Shown here in pieces: positions 63,740 through 64,000 of a stretch of 64,000 bases of DNA. This DNA is from Variovorax sp. MHTC-1 (GTDB taxonomy: Bacteria > Pseudomonadota > Gammaproteobacteria > Burkholderiales > Burkholderiaceae_C). How positions within the stretch are numbered: position 1 is the first letter of the stretch; each line of letters opens with the position of its first letter. The stretch lies in assembly GCF_003984645.1 (NCBI RefSeq), contig NZ_RWKI01000004.1:186001-250000 (forward strand), in the 5' to 3' direction. The translations under genes and the position numbers were made by a program. The notes under the pieces were generated by a model. The model was not told where the DNA came from, made no database searches, and saw only the letters and a program-made list of their open reading frames with translations.

Positions 63740-63928
63740 GGTGTCCCCTTTCGATGAGTGATGGACACATTTTGTTAAGAACCCGTGCCGCCGGTGTAGG
63801 AGCCCGCCGCAGGCCCTTGCCCGAGATCATGCGCTGCATTCGTGCAACAAGGCGCGCGCGTTGCGCAGGCAGGGACGCACCTTCCCAGGGGCCTGTCGTC
63901 GTGGCGAACTTCGGCTCCGCCGAACGCG

Positions 63929-64000
63929 CTAGAGCTGGCGGCTGCGCGCCAGCGGCGGGTTCTGCGCGAAGTAGCGCTGGATGCCGCGCATCAGCGCGTC
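63929..64000 (-). CDS. amiC: C-terminal end of N-acetylmuramoyl-L-alanine amidase
   Basis: The last 23 codons and TAG stop of a minus-strand gene that continues beyond the window. The tail ALMRGIQRYFAQNPPLARSR matches the conserved end of AmiC-type cell-wall amidases in betaproteobacteria, and such a gene is expected next to mutL. The assignment rests on this short tail only. Confidence 0.7.
   Translation of the reverse strand, partial: DALMRGIQRYFAQNPPLARSRQL

Overview
The window reads as chromosome of a high-GC betaproteobacterium of the Comamonadaceae, most like Variovorax. This is inferred from the gene content (nuo operon followed by DUF2818, NUDIX and DUF1178 genes), from the protein sequences, and from a dispersed GC-rich intergenic repeat. 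No rRNA, tRNA or CRISPR array was seen.

Layout. 1-8.6 kb: the 3' half of the complex I operon (nuoH, partial, to nuoN) with three small genes behind it. 8.7-15.5 kb: an MsbA-like ABC exporter facing a MarR-controlled tripartite pump (OprM-type channel, EmrA-type adaptor, EmrB-type MFS), with a near-consensus promoter carrying a palindrome in its spacer. 15.7-21.3 kb: a Liv-type (HAAT) ABC importer ending in an SMP-30/gluconolactonase gene. 21.5-28.9 kb: a thiol/peroxide block. A minus-strand run ohr, histidine kinase, dipZ, PLP enzyme, AttH-like lipocalin faces its response regulator, and a second TlpA-like gene lies beyond. Three promoters here share a 15-bp motif with a 10-bp-spaced direct repeat at fixed spacing to a -10-like box. 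29-34.7 kb: a 160-bp inverted-repeat element flanked by CTAG, a DUF2182/DUF1326 pair, an FkbM methyltransferase, an FtsX-type permease, and decayed YCII and ECF sigma genes.

34.8-51.9 kb is the most unusual region. It holds a 3626-residue cell-surface-type protein (LEPR-like start, DUF4347, cadherin/VCBS-type repeats) followed by a TolC-type lipoprotein, a periplasmic adaptor, a GAF-like/TM/HlyD protein, and a PqqD-like/M50 protease/HlyD fusion, mostly start-stop coupled. There is no ABC ATPase and I saw no RTX nonapeptides, so this may be a dedicated export system that differs from classical type I secretion.

52-64 kb: a decayed MFS remnant, a GntR-controlled catabolic operon (PhyH dioxygenase, oxidoreductase, amidase), a LolD-like ATPase, and an expanded amiC-mutL-miaA neighbourhood with a Bcr-type MFS, a lipoprotein hydrolase, DedA and a glycine-zipper lipoprotein. 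Gene calls rest on protein motifs, neighbour spacing and start-codon inspection. No database search was possible.
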